13,043 nt of DNA from Ichthyophonus hoferi (GCA_002751075.1 NAOQ01000016.1:202228-215270), one strand, 5' to 3'. Counted from the first letter of the stretch, positions 1 to 9,053 are shown. Made by a program: numbers and translations. Notes: generated by a model from the letters alone, not told the origin.

Positions 1-1
<1 letters not shown>

Positions 2-32
<31 letters not shown>
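2..32. repeat. (TA)n microsatellite at the window edge
   Basis: Pure TA dinucleotides at the window edge, in the intron that precedes the first visible exon of the HIP1R/Sla2-like gene. The run may be longer outside the window. Confidence 0.95.
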
Positions 33-34
<2 letters not shown>

Positions 35-79
35 CTAGCCTTTGTTTTAATACTAATATTTCATTGGATTATATTTTAG

Positions 80-3000
80 TGAGCACATGCGCAGTGCTTG
101 TCATGACGCGATAGATAAAGCTCGTTCTTTATTGGCTGGATTGACGATAGAAGAGGGGCAAAATTTCCCAGAAAAGGTTGGTATGCCATTGTAAATATAT
201 CTAAATGTTTAAAACTGTAATATTGCTAAGGTATTGAAAAATTAGAAATTTATCTATGTATATATATATATCATGCAAAAAAAAAGATAATATAATATAA
301 TATAATATAATATAATATAATATTATCTAATTTAATAGAATCCAATCTAGTATGCATTTGGTGTATGTTGGGATGTATATATATAAGTAACATATATACC
401 TTTGTATATACTCTACGATTCTACCACTCTACTCTCTTGCCCTACACATACCTATCACCTCTCTTACCCAATCAAATATCTTCTTTTATTTATAACTAGG
501 CATTACTAGTGGATGAGAAGGGAGAAGATATGCAAGCCAGTCTGTGTGATTTGATTTGCATAGCCGACACCATGATTATACGCACTGTCAGTGATGCCGA
601 GCAGGTTAGTGATTGGCTAGCTCTAACTATTTATATAGGTATATGTGGTTGGTTATGTGTGTGTATATGTATGTGTATTATGTAGGTATATGTATGTGTA
701 TGTATATATATGCATGATAACTTTATCTATATATTTGTCTCAACCTATTATACCATACTATTTTAATCCTATATTTCATATATCTTTTTAATTTTCATTA
801 ATTCTCCTGGGAGAGGGGTATAAATAGTTAGGAGGGGTGCTAGCCGGTAAAATGAAGTGGGCCAGTGAGACTGTTGCTAAGTCACGTGAGCAACTCGATG
901 ACTTATTGGTTCAAGTTACGGCAGAGCAGACAGGTGAGTGGGTTAGAGCAGAACGGTTTTAATTGGTGTATTTTATATCCTCATATCATATCATCTAGTT
1001 AAAATTATATATTTTTGCTTATACTGTTAGATGTTGTTTGAGTGGATTTGTATGTAAATAAACTTTCATTATATTCTAAAATGGAAAATAATGTAAGATA
1101 ATATTTTACAGTATATATTATTTATATGATGCGATATTATCTTGTAGTATGTTATATTATATTATATTATATTATATTGCATGGACTATCTACTTGCTTA
1201 TCTATCTATCAAAATACAGTAATAGTTAGTGTATAATAAAATCAAAGCTAACCAATCCTATGGCTTAAATAATTCTAAACTTGTATTACCGGTGCCGAGC
1301 GCTTTATTCAATCTTTTTTATTAGTAAACTTATTATATATTGAAATGTTTTCATTCGCTAATGCAATTTTAACATATAAACTATCAATTGCCATCCAGGA
1401 TTACAATTAAATGTGAACGATAGTATTCTGGCTGGATCAAGAGCCTTGATGGATTGTATGGGGGTACGTATATACATCATTCTGACGCTATGTTTATATC
1501 TTATATAGAGGGATATATCCTATATGCATATGGTTGTAAAAGAAAAGGGTAAGGTGAGGTAGATTGGCTTATATTATAATATAGTATAGTATAGTATAAT
1601 ATAATGTAATATAGTATAGTATAATATAGTATATTTTAAAATAATATAGTAAAGTATAATATAGTATATTTTAAAATAATATAGTATAGTATAATATAGT
1701 ATAGTATAATGCAATATAAGATAATATATCATATATCATACAAAGCAAACATACACTTTGCTAATATTCTCAACATTCTCCTCGCTTGATATAATAGCCC
1801 ATTAAACCCGAAATTTTTCTATTTTCAGCTGCTAGTGGAGCGAGCCAATGTTGTACACACTGAAATTGTAGATAAAGGTAGGGGGGGGTCTAGTGCCGCT
1901 CATTTCTATCGCCAAAATCATACTTGGACTGAAGGCCTTATTACTGGTACTGAGGCAGTTGGCACGTAAGTGTGTGTATATAATAGGATGGGATGGGTAG
2001 TGTAGGATAGGATAGAATAGGATACCACATACATATACTTTACTGTGTTGTACTCCATTATACTATGTCATATCATATGTATATCATATCCTTGTGTGAT
2101 ATTAACCCTATCATGTCATTACAGCGGTGCTCAGTCACTTGTATCAGCGGCAGATAAAGCAGTGTTAGGCAAGGAATCATTCGATGGTCTCATTACGGCT
2201 GCCAATGAGGTACGTCGTTTTATTTCCTTATTTGATATTTAGATAACCTTCTATGGATACATTTTTTCTTTATTAACTCATTTTGCAACTTATATATATA
2301 GGTTTTTATAGCAATTGATTTATTTGTGGGATAGGTTTTTTTAAACAAAATTGTTCATTAGCTGAATTAAACTTACTAGCATCAATTAGAACAAATTTTT
2401 AATATTTACAGAGTACCTGTATCATTTATTTATTATTTTAACGCATTATGCTTATGTCTTGTTGCTATTTACGTTCTATAGTTATATTATATGCTATATC
2501 ATATGTTTTTACATTATGCTATATTATATTATATTGTACTACATTATATTTTATCAACCAGTAAACTTACCAATCTCTACATATCTATTTGTAGATTATG
2601 AATTCTACCAGTCAGCTAGTAGGAGCCGCCCATATGAAGGCAGACCGGGGATCCAAGGTAAATTATTGGATGGGGGCTGATATTGAAAATATAATTATAA
2701 TGTTACTGCGTGATTGATTTTAGTTTAGATTTACTATTGTATTAATATAATATAATAGATCAAGTAAATATAATATAATGCATTGAATGATCATTCTCTA
2801 GCCCATCAGCCGTTAGGTAATACAACGCATTGTCATCTGTTGTTTTTGAAAATTATGAACATATTTAATAAATATATATATATGTCTATATACTATTCTT
2901 AATTTTTTAAATATTATGTTTATTACTATATTTTGTTTCATCTAAGCGGTACTGATTTGGGAAATGGGTTATTTTAATGTTATAGTACGTGATGTCATAT

Positions 3001-4264
3001 ACAGTGTCATCCTGATAACTTGAGTAATTTAGAAAGAGATGATGACGTATGCCTTTGCTAATTAATTCCTCTCATTTTAATGTTAATTTGTTTAATTTTA
3101 TTTTGGCCAAATATCAGATCGAAATTATTGCACCAATGGTTTTGACTTAATTCTTCCTAAAAAAGGCTATAGGGAGCTTTTTGTGGATATATATTATTGT
3201 AACACAAAGAAAGAAAATATGACAATATATTATGAGGTTATATAAAAATATCTTAAACATTTTAAATTATTCCAAAATCAGATCTTCATAGATTAGTTCA
3301 TTGACTGTATATAAGCATTAAAAGCCTTAGTTATAATCCTTATTTTAAATATTATTATTTTATTTTTTTAAAAAAGATCTCCATTGGTTTCTTGTTTAAC
3401 TATCTATGAAATCTAGTTCTTGTTCTTAACCAGTGATATGGTTTGTAGGCTCAAGAGCGATTGGAAGGGTCGAGTAAAGATGTCAAGGCAGCCACTAAGG
3501 AATTAGTAAAGGCAGCCAAGAATGCGAGTGAGGTAAGCAGGGGGTGTATTGGTAGGTCTATAGACATATGTATGTATATAATATGGTATAATGGGAATTA
3601 GGGTATATAATATGTGATATATATTATTAATCCTTCTGATTAGCTTGTAATCGTACGCTAATCTATAATTAATATATGATTAATGACTGATGATTATCCA
3701 ATCATAGATCATGTCCCGTGCCAAAGCCGATGATTACACAAAATCTTCAGATGATTTTATGAAAAGAGCAGAGATGGAGAAACAGATCAAGGTGGGTTTT
3801 AATTTTACTATTAAATTTTATTCAGTGCATTCAATTGGATCATTAGTATATATTGGAACGATAACTATATGGGTACAAAATAGGGTAAACATAATATACG
3901 TTCTCTTTATTTTATGTACATTTTAAAGTTATTTTAACCATTACCCTGACAATGATATCTGTCAGGTTGTGTTATGTTTTATTGTATCTTATCGTACTAT
4001 GTGCTATCCTATCCTATCCCATCCAATTATATCATACAAATTATCCCGCCACCAATCCAACCTAACCCAACCCTACTCCAATCAGTTCAAAAAAATTAGC
4101 TTCGAATTAAAGCAATCTATTGGACAGTATACTAACACAGTTTATTCATTGGCTTACAGGCACTGGAACTAGAAAGGGAATTGGAGATTGCCAGGAAAGA
4201 TCTAGCGATTATCCAGTTAGAAAATAAGAAGAGAGATATGGAGGAGAATGGCTACCGGGAATAG
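80..4264 (+). CDS. HIP1R/SLA2-like: HIP1R/Sla2-family endocytic actin-binding adaptor, C-terminal ten exons (5'-partial)
   Basis: Exons: 80-176, 500-604, 828-933, 1399-1463, 1829-1965, 2125-2209, 2595-2657, 3449-3532, 3708-3791, 4160-4264 (TAG stop). All introns are GT...AG and phases agree throughout, giving 309 residues after a split first codon. The family links clathrin-coated membranes to F-actin: an N-terminal ANTH domain binds PIP2, a coiled coil binds clathrin light chain, and a C-terminal I/LWEQ (THATCH) domain binds actin. Only the part upstream of and including THATCH is here; family members are usually about 1000 aa. Visible family marks are LNVNDSIL (about residue 105), EIVDKGRG, FYRQNHTWTEGLI (W157), SLVSAADKAVLGK, STSQLVGAAHMKADRGSK, RLEGSSKDVKAATKELVKAA, and the terminal latch/dimerisation helix EMEKQIKALELERELEIA. 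The FY..N..WTEGLI form fits HIP1/Sla2 better than talin. The first junction is ambiguous: donor 177 with acceptor 499, or donor 181 with acceptor 509, both keep frame. Confidence 0.93.
287..322. repeat. (AATAT)n in an intron
   Basis: About seven copies of a 5-bp unit in the first complete intron of the HIP1R/Sla2-like gene. The rest of that intron is AT-rich with a C/T-rich stretch (about 418-480) before the acceptor. Confidence 0.9.
1152..1178. repeat. (TTATA)n in an intron
   Basis: About five copies of a 5-bp unit in intron 934-1398. No other structure is seen in this intron. Confidence 0.85.
1573..1720. repeat. TATAGTATAATA-type array with a 35-bp tandem duplication
   Basis: Degenerate 5-bp units (TATAG/TATAA) fill the middle of intron 1464-1828. 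Inside, 1621-1655 and 1656-1690 are two copies of a 35-bp unit differing at one base, a recent local duplication. Confidence 0.88.
1984..2023. repeat. Degenerate GGATA/GGATG repeat in an intron
   Basis: About eight degenerate 5-bp units right after the donor of the short intron 1966-2124; G-rich on the sense strand. Confidence 0.7.
2658..3448. other. Longest intron of the HIP1R/Sla2-like gene, no further structure
   Basis: A 791-bp GT...AG intron. It is AT-rich without a strong tandem array, and I see no nested gene or RNA in it on either strand. The acceptor is GTTTGTAG at 3441-3448. Confidence 0.75.
3984..4085. repeat. Degenerate C-rich CCTAT/CCAAT-type tract in the last intron
   Basis: Loose units such as CTATCC, CCAAT and CCAACC follow one another in intron 3792-4159. 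It is C-rich and almost G-free on the sense strand, about 75 bp upstream of the last acceptor. Confidence 0.55.
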
Positions 4265-4296
4265 AGGAAGGAAGGCGATCGGTTGTTTGTTGTCAT

Positions 4297-4500
4297 TAGT
4301 GGAGTATGTGATTAGTATTAATCTAGTAGTAATCTAGTATTAGTCTGTGATTAATATGCGATTAGTCTATGTTTAATGTGCGATTAATATTGACTGTAAT
4401 TAGTAAGCTATTAAAATATGATTAATGCGTGATTGATTTGAGATTAACATGCGTTTAATCTATGTTTAGTGTATGAGTTATGTATGATTAATATACGATT
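4297..4500 (+). repeat. Degenerate TGCGATTAAT-type repeat in the 3' UTR
   Basis: Begins about 30 bp after the TAG of the HIP1R/Sla2-like gene. GATTAAT/GATTAGT words recur every 10-14 bases, often preceded by TGTG or TGCG and followed by CTATGTTTAAT. The segments 4357-4380 and 4450-4473 match at 20 of 24 positions. It would be transcribed as part of the mRNA, since the first AATAAA comes later. Confidence 0.72.
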
Positions 4501-4542
4501 AAGATGGATCTGCTATTTTGGAGCTATGGTCAGCCAGAAAAT

Positions 4543-4548
4543 AATAAA
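4543..4548 (+). promoter_or_regulatory. Candidate polyadenylation signal AATAAA
   Basis: First AATAAA after the stop of the HIP1R/Sla2-like gene, about 280 bp downstream. It is followed by unique sequence and then by the simple-repeat intergenic zone. In an AT-rich genome the hexamer alone is weak evidence. Confidence 0.45.
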
Positions 4549-4701
4549 CTGCAAAGCCCGTGTTATGATTGGTCTTTAGGGATAGGCTTCCTATATATAA
4601 TATATTATGTAGTATGTTAGACTAGTATGTATATATAGTATTGTATAATAATGTAGTGTATTATATACAATGTTTGAGTATGTCAAATATATATATATAT
4701 C

Positions 4702-4739
<38 letters not shown>
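4702..4739. repeat. (ATA)n microsatellite
   Basis: A near-pure run of about twelve trinucleotides opening the long AAT/ATT-rich intergenic stretch. Confidence 0.93.
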
Positions 4740-5235
4740 TGACGATCATAATACTAATTGACGATAATAATATTATTAGTACTAATAATAAAAGTCAAGA
4801 ATAATAATAATATTATTATTGTTAATAATTGACGATAATATTATTATTAGTACTAATAATAATAATAAAGATATTATCATTAATGTTTAAAAATAATAAT
4901 ATATTATATTCTAGTATACGATATTATTTTAGGATATTCTATTTTGAAACGTTTAATATTAAGAACTACTAGTAGATCTAGTTAAACAATTAACTGCGCA
5001 CCAATGGGAAGCAATCGTTTACAATATACATTACATTATCATAATAATAATAACTTCAATAGTATAATAATAATATTATTGTTTATACAGTATGAAAATA
5101 TTATTATTATTATTTATGCAGTAATGAAAATATTATTATTATCATTATAATTGGATAATCTACTATAATAGTCATAAAATAAAATAATAATAATGTCGGT
5201 GGCACCATTATAGTAACACTAATAATATATTATTA
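4736..5235. repeat. AAT/ATT-rich intergenic stretch with repeated palindromic cores
   Basis: AAT and ATT trinucleotides alternate with copies of AATTGACGATAATA (about 4737 and 4827; a variant also at 4756). TATTATTAGTACTAATAATA at 4771-4790 is a perfect 20-bp palindrome, and 4839-4864 is the same core extended to a perfect 26-bp palindrome. A second pair of related words, TATGAAAATATTATTATTA-like, occurs near 5090 and 5122. No coding potential on either strand. Confidence 0.85.
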
Positions 5236-5261
5236 GTACAATATAATATTAAATTAACGTG

Positions 5262-5425
5262 ATATAATACAATATAATATAGTGTAGTACATATAATATT
5301 GTATAGTATTATATGTACTCATAGCATAGTATAGTATACTATACTATAGTATAGTACAGTATAGTCTTTAATCGTATAGCATGTTAGTATAGTAAAGTAT
5401 AGTATAGTATAGTATAATATAGTAA
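5262..5425. repeat. (TATAG)n/(TATAA)n stretch with two perfect inverted repeats
   Basis: Degenerate 5-bp units upstream of the unknown gene. It holds a hairpin with a perfect 13-bp stem (5286-5298 with 5307-5319, 8-nt loop) and, just beyond, a perfect 22-bp palindrome at 5326-5347. No clear core promoter element can be picked out from this AT-rich background. Confidence 0.8.
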
Positions 5426-5498
5426 TGATAAGATGAATTAACAAGAAGTACTATACATTGATATTATAATCTATGATCATGAGCTTCAAGTTTTGAAA

Positions 5499-8400
5499 AT
5501 GACAGAGATGAATATGGAAGGTTTGCAGGTGAGTAGGGAATTATAGATAGGCATAGGTATTAGGATTAACGCATCACATTATATACCATATTATGTGCCA
5601 TAGCATATACTTACTATAGACTATACTATGTACTATGCTATATACCATACTATATACCATACTATATACTATACTATATAACCTACTATATACTATACTA
5701 TATACCATACTATATAGCCTACTATATACTATACTATATACCATACTATATAGCTTACTATATACCATACTATATAGCTTACTATATGCCATACTATATA
5801 CCCTATTATATATTATACTATATACCATACTATATACTATACTATATACCCTATTATACACTATACTATATACCATACTATATACTATACTATATACCCT
5901 ATTATACACTATACTATATACCATACTATATACTATACTATATACCATACTATATACCATACTATATACCATACTATATACCATACTATATCTTACACTA
6001 TATACTATACTATATATGGTAATTCTCTCTAACTTTGACGTCATATACAGTTCCAGCCGTCCCATCTGTTAACAGACACACATGGCCAACCATGGGTATG
6101 TCATTAGCTACAAAATAGGGTTATTTTATTATTATATTTGTATGGTATTATAGATCTGGTGATGGAATGAGTGGTTTTGATTGAATAGGCTACTATTATG
6201 TATGATAGTATAATAGTATAATAGTATTATAATATAACAGTACGATACTGCAATAGTATAACAATATAATAGTATAACGCTAATATCATATACACATAAT
6301 CATATATAATCTTAATCCTTCTTCTGTTCCAATAGGTGCTCTTAATTAAATACTATAATACTATAATAATACAATGATATATAATTTTAATCTCCCCTTT
6401 ACTCCACTAGAGACTCTTAATTAAAGACTTCTTAATACCTTAACACATAATAGTATCTTAATATACATGCACACATACATATACTAGGGCACTAATATGT
6501 TAATATATAATTTTAATCCCCTCTACTCTAATAGGATCTCTCTCTTAAAGACTTACTAATACCATAACATTAATGCTATTATATTATAATAATACATACT
6601 GTTAATCCCCTTTCTAAACCAGTAGGTACTCTTTATTAAATCCTATAATATTATATAATTTTAATACTCGTTCTACTCCAATCAGGTGCTCTTAGTTAAA
6701 GACTTCTTAATGGCCAGACGTTGGGAAACAGCCTGGGAAGAGGAAGAAATCGACCAATGGGTGAACGAGTTAAAAATACATGGCATACGTACTATGCAAG
6801 TGTTGCATTACTTGGAGGAGATTGATTGGTCCCTGATTGCTATACCTGCCGTTACCAAGCGCATTTTGAGAGCTAGTGTTAGTATGGAGGTACGAGGGAG
6901 ATGAGGAGAGGAATAGTATAGAGGGAAGGGAGAAGGAGAGGGAGAGAGGGAGAGTGCGTGTGTGTGTTAGTATCTTATTGTACTGAATGAACTTTTAACA
7001 CAGACACAGTTAAAAACCCCTATTCTGGGTCTACCTGGCCTAACGGTTCGTAGAGATGTATTGGAACCCCCTGGGAATTCGGAATTATTTGAAGGTAAGT
7101 ATTTATTGTGGGGTAGGGTAGGGTAGGAAGATGTATTATATTGTACTGTAGGTTAGAGTAAGGGATTGTATTGTATTGTATTATAGTGTATTGTATTATA
7201 GTGTATTGCATTATAGTGTATTGTAGTATAGTGTATTGTATTATAGTGTATTGTAGTATATTGTATTGTATTATCGTGTACTATATTATATTGTATTGTG
7301 TTTTATTGTATTGTGTTGTGCTGTGTTGCAGTGTATTATTGTTTATTTGTTGGGTAATGGAATGGAGTATATGATAGCATGTGAATAGGATATAGTATAC
7401 TCTATAGTATATCTTATACTATAATATATAATATAAGCTCCAACTATATATTTTTGGTAAAAGTTTAATATGATCCAATGAAACTCCGTGATTAAAAATT
7501 ATGAGCCAATTGCTAACAGGTATTTGTTCTTAATGGTTCTCTGCAGGAGAATTAATTTTTTATTTAAAAAGAATTGCATTAACCTACTTTCCTCACATAT
7601 TTCTTTATTCTATGCCATATTTACACACACCCTTATATGTACATTCCCTTGTGTACTATTATACTATTATACTACATCCTATTATACTAATATCCTATTG
7701 TACTATCATACTATTATCCTACTATCCTACTATCCTACTATCCTATTATTCTACTATCCTATTCTCCTACTATTCTACTACTCTACTATCCTAATATCAT
7801 ACTATTCTACTACTCTACTATCCTATTCTCCAACTATTCTACTACTCTACTATCCTATTATCATACTATTCTACTACTCTACTATCCTATTATTCCACTA
7901 TTCTACTATTCTACTATTCTACTATCTTATCATCCTATTATCCTACTCTCTATCCTACTATCTTATTATCCTATTATCCTCCTATCCTACATCCTGTTAT
8001 TCTATTATCCTACCAGCTATCCTATTATCCTACTATCTTACCATCCTATATCCTATTATTCTACTATTCATTCTACTATGCTAATATCCTATTCCTCTTT
8101 CCCCCTCTAGGTTTCCAGCGAATGAATAGAGCCTCTACCGTTGCTGATTACATGCATATAATTAATGAGGTAGCCCGGGCAAAACAAGAATTTCCTAACT
8201 ACCCATTGGGTACTGAGTTTTATCAGCGCGTAGGCACGTCACAACCAACGTATAGCAAGGCAACTAGCATGATAAAGCAACTTAAAGAATTAGCGAGCAA
8301 TTCTGATTGCAGTGCTGAATTACAAAGAATTTTAGATAATCCATATCAGTGTACTCTCGCCGAAGCCAATAAAATCATTAGAGGGTGCCGTGAGAGAGAT

Positions 8401-8583
8401 ATTGGAGGGGTTAATGATGCGAAAAGAAAAAGACTCAATGAGGATATAAGAGATAGAAGTCTAGGGGGACTAGATAGGTTGAATATTGGGGTGGGGGGAT
8501 TTGAAAATGAAAATGTGGATGTAAATGTGGATGATAATGGGGTCGATGGAGTGGATAATAATGGCAGCGTACAGACTAGCTAA
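5499..8583 (+). CDS. Unrecognised 280-aa protein, five exons, weak SAM-like region and acidic tail
   Basis: Exons: 5499-5528, 6051-6095, 6686-6889, 7004-7094, 8111-8583 (TAA stop). Donors are GTGAGT, GTATGT, GTACGA and GTAAGT; the first three introns are phase 0, the last phase 1, and no exon has an internal stop. The start ATG at 5499 lies just after an in-frame stop (about 5440); ATG 5508 is a possible alternative, and an extra 5' exon cannot be excluded. Seen in the protein: residues 38-46 rich in W and E, then 47-90 with a pattern like a degenerate SAM domain (IDQWVNEL, LHYLEEIDW, IPAVTKRILRA); 128-220 look helical; KRKR at 228-231 could be a nuclear localisation signal; the tail from about 250 is Asn/Asp/Val/Gly-rich. 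No catalytic motif, signal peptide or membrane segment is seen. I do not recognise the family and assign no function. The last exon, with half of the protein, is the safest part; the 10- and 15-residue first exons are the least certain. Confidence 0.78.
5638..6021. repeat. 12-bp minisatellite, 32 units in perfect register (intron 1 of the unknown gene)
   Basis: Unit CTATATACCATA with variants ending CTATA, CCCTA, GCCTA or GCTTA, plus TTATACACTATA. All 32 units are exactly 12 bp, with no indel over 384 bp. Near the middle a 48-bp higher-order block of four units occurs twice in a row. Because the unit is a multiple of three and free of stops in several frames, it stays open on both strands; the protein-like frames over it are a by-product. 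It fills most of intron 5529-6050. Confidence 0.95.
6195..6285. repeat. Degenerate ATAGTATA array in intron 2 of the unknown gene
   Basis: Units such as AATAGTAT and AACAATAT follow each other in the first part of intron 6096-6685, upstream of the stacked acceptor copies. Confidence 0.75.
6305..6710 (+). repeat. Five stacked copies of the 3' splice site plus exon start
   Basis: The pattern ATTTTAATC, a CCTYTACTCC-like pyrimidine stretch, AATAG, then CTCTTAATTAAAGACTTC recurs with the AG ending at 6335, 6410, 6534, 6625 and 6685. The last is the acceptor used in the gene model, and the bases after it are the first coding bases of exon 3 (VLLVKDFL). Spacings between copies are 75, 124, 91 and 60 bp, and the copies are diverged. 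Upstream copies lead quickly to stops if spliced. Confidence 0.85.
7179..7333 (+). repeat. 15-bp T/G-rich array in intron 4 of the unknown gene
   Basis: Unit TATTATAGTGTATTG, about ten copies, all 15 bp, becoming more degenerate toward the 3' end (TGTTGTG forms). It starts about 85 bp after the donor of intron 7095-8110. The multiple-of-three period keeps frames open, which explains the spurious protein-like reading here. Confidence 0.92.
7655..8095 (+). repeat. 8-bp TATCCTAC array with 32-bp higher-order units, C/T/A-rich
   Basis: Base unit TATCCTAC (variants TATTCTAC, TACTCTAC, TATCATAC). At 7771-7898 four copies of a 32-bp block (four base units) lie head to tail. The sense strand is almost free of G for 440 bp, and the array ends about 15 bp before the acceptor of the last exon (CCCCCTCTAG, 8101-8110), so the usual pyrimidine tract is merged with the repeat. 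Confidence 0.93.
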
Positions 8584-8985
8584 AATTTATAACAATCTGC
8601 AGTAGTTCTGGTGACTTGTATGCAGACTTAGGGGCTTCTATAAAGTGTTGTTTAGAAATATCTCTTACTGGGCTAGCGATGGAGACAGCACTTAGCTCTA
8701 ATCTACTTTCAATAGAAATATGATTTGAGATGAGTTCGATATAAGAGAAGGAGTATATGATGTTTCAATCCTCAGTTGTTTAAAGTATTCTTCTACAAAT
8801 TGAGGAGAGACTCCTGCCTAAATATGCTTGGGTCCGTTTGTGATCATAGTACAGTGCGGGTGATCAGTAAGAGATGCTAAGGCTGGTGTATGTAATAGCT
8901 AGTATTACTATTGAAAGTAACCAAACAGTTCTCAGTATTCTTGATAGGAGGAAAATCTGGACGCTGACGATTATAATCAAGCGCC

Positions 8986-8991
8986 AATAAA
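8986..8991 (+). promoter_or_regulatory. Candidate polyadenylation signal AATAAA
   Basis: First AATAAA after the stop of the unknown gene, about 400 bp downstream. A strong hairpin follows at 9015-9053. Low specificity in AT-rich DNA. Confidence 0.4.
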
Positions 8992-9014
8992 GACTAGACA
9001 GTACACTAAAATAC

Positions 9015-9053
9015 GATGGTTATAGAATATAGGCCAAATATATTCTAACCATC
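9015..9053. repeat. Inverted repeat (14-bp stem, 2-nt bulge, 9-nt loop)
   Basis: GATGGTTA, a TA bulge and GAATAT pair with ATATTC and TAACCATC around the loop 9031-9039. It lies 25 bp beyond the candidate polyadenylation signal, so it could form in the nascent 3' end or be chance. Confidence 0.7.

Noticed and set aside
2045-3926. Three short plus-strand frames at 2045-2242, 2459-2680 and 3711-3926 as independent genes
   Set aside because: Each is an exon of the HIP1R/Sla2-like gene (exons 6, 7 and 9) extended into flanking intron.
3969-4172. A 67-aa plus-strand frame in the last intron
   Set aside because: Lies in the degenerate C-rich repeat and crosses into the last exon in the wrong frame.
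80-4264. Talin as the identity of the first gene
   Set aside because: Talin shares the I/LWEQ fold, but the FY..N..WTEGLI block and the GRG spacing match HIP1/HIP1R/Sla2 better; talin normally has WSQGLI here.
5574-6072. Long open frames on both strands (163 aa minus, 145 and 78 aa plus) made of YSMV, LYTI or YYIP repeats
   Set aside because: They are readings of the 12-bp intronic array; a stop-free unit of length divisible by three is open in several frames. No independent sign of coding.
6686-6904. A separate 72-aa gene starting with GTG at 6686
   Set aside because: It is exon 3 of the five-exon gene plus read-through into the intron; splice sites and phase on both sides fit.
7020-7374. 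Open frames over the 15-bp array (both strands)
   Set aside because: Same cause as the other array frames; the minus frame is only the antisense of exon 4 plus repeat.
7488-8084. A 198-aa plus-strand frame rich in Leu, Tyr, Ser and Ile
   Set aside because: It reads the 8-bp C/T-rich array inside intron 4; the composition follows the repeat and similar readings occur in other frames.
5638-8095. Regular arrays considered as CRISPR-like
   Set aside because: Units are contiguous with no unique spacers, in a eukaryotic intron-bearing gene.
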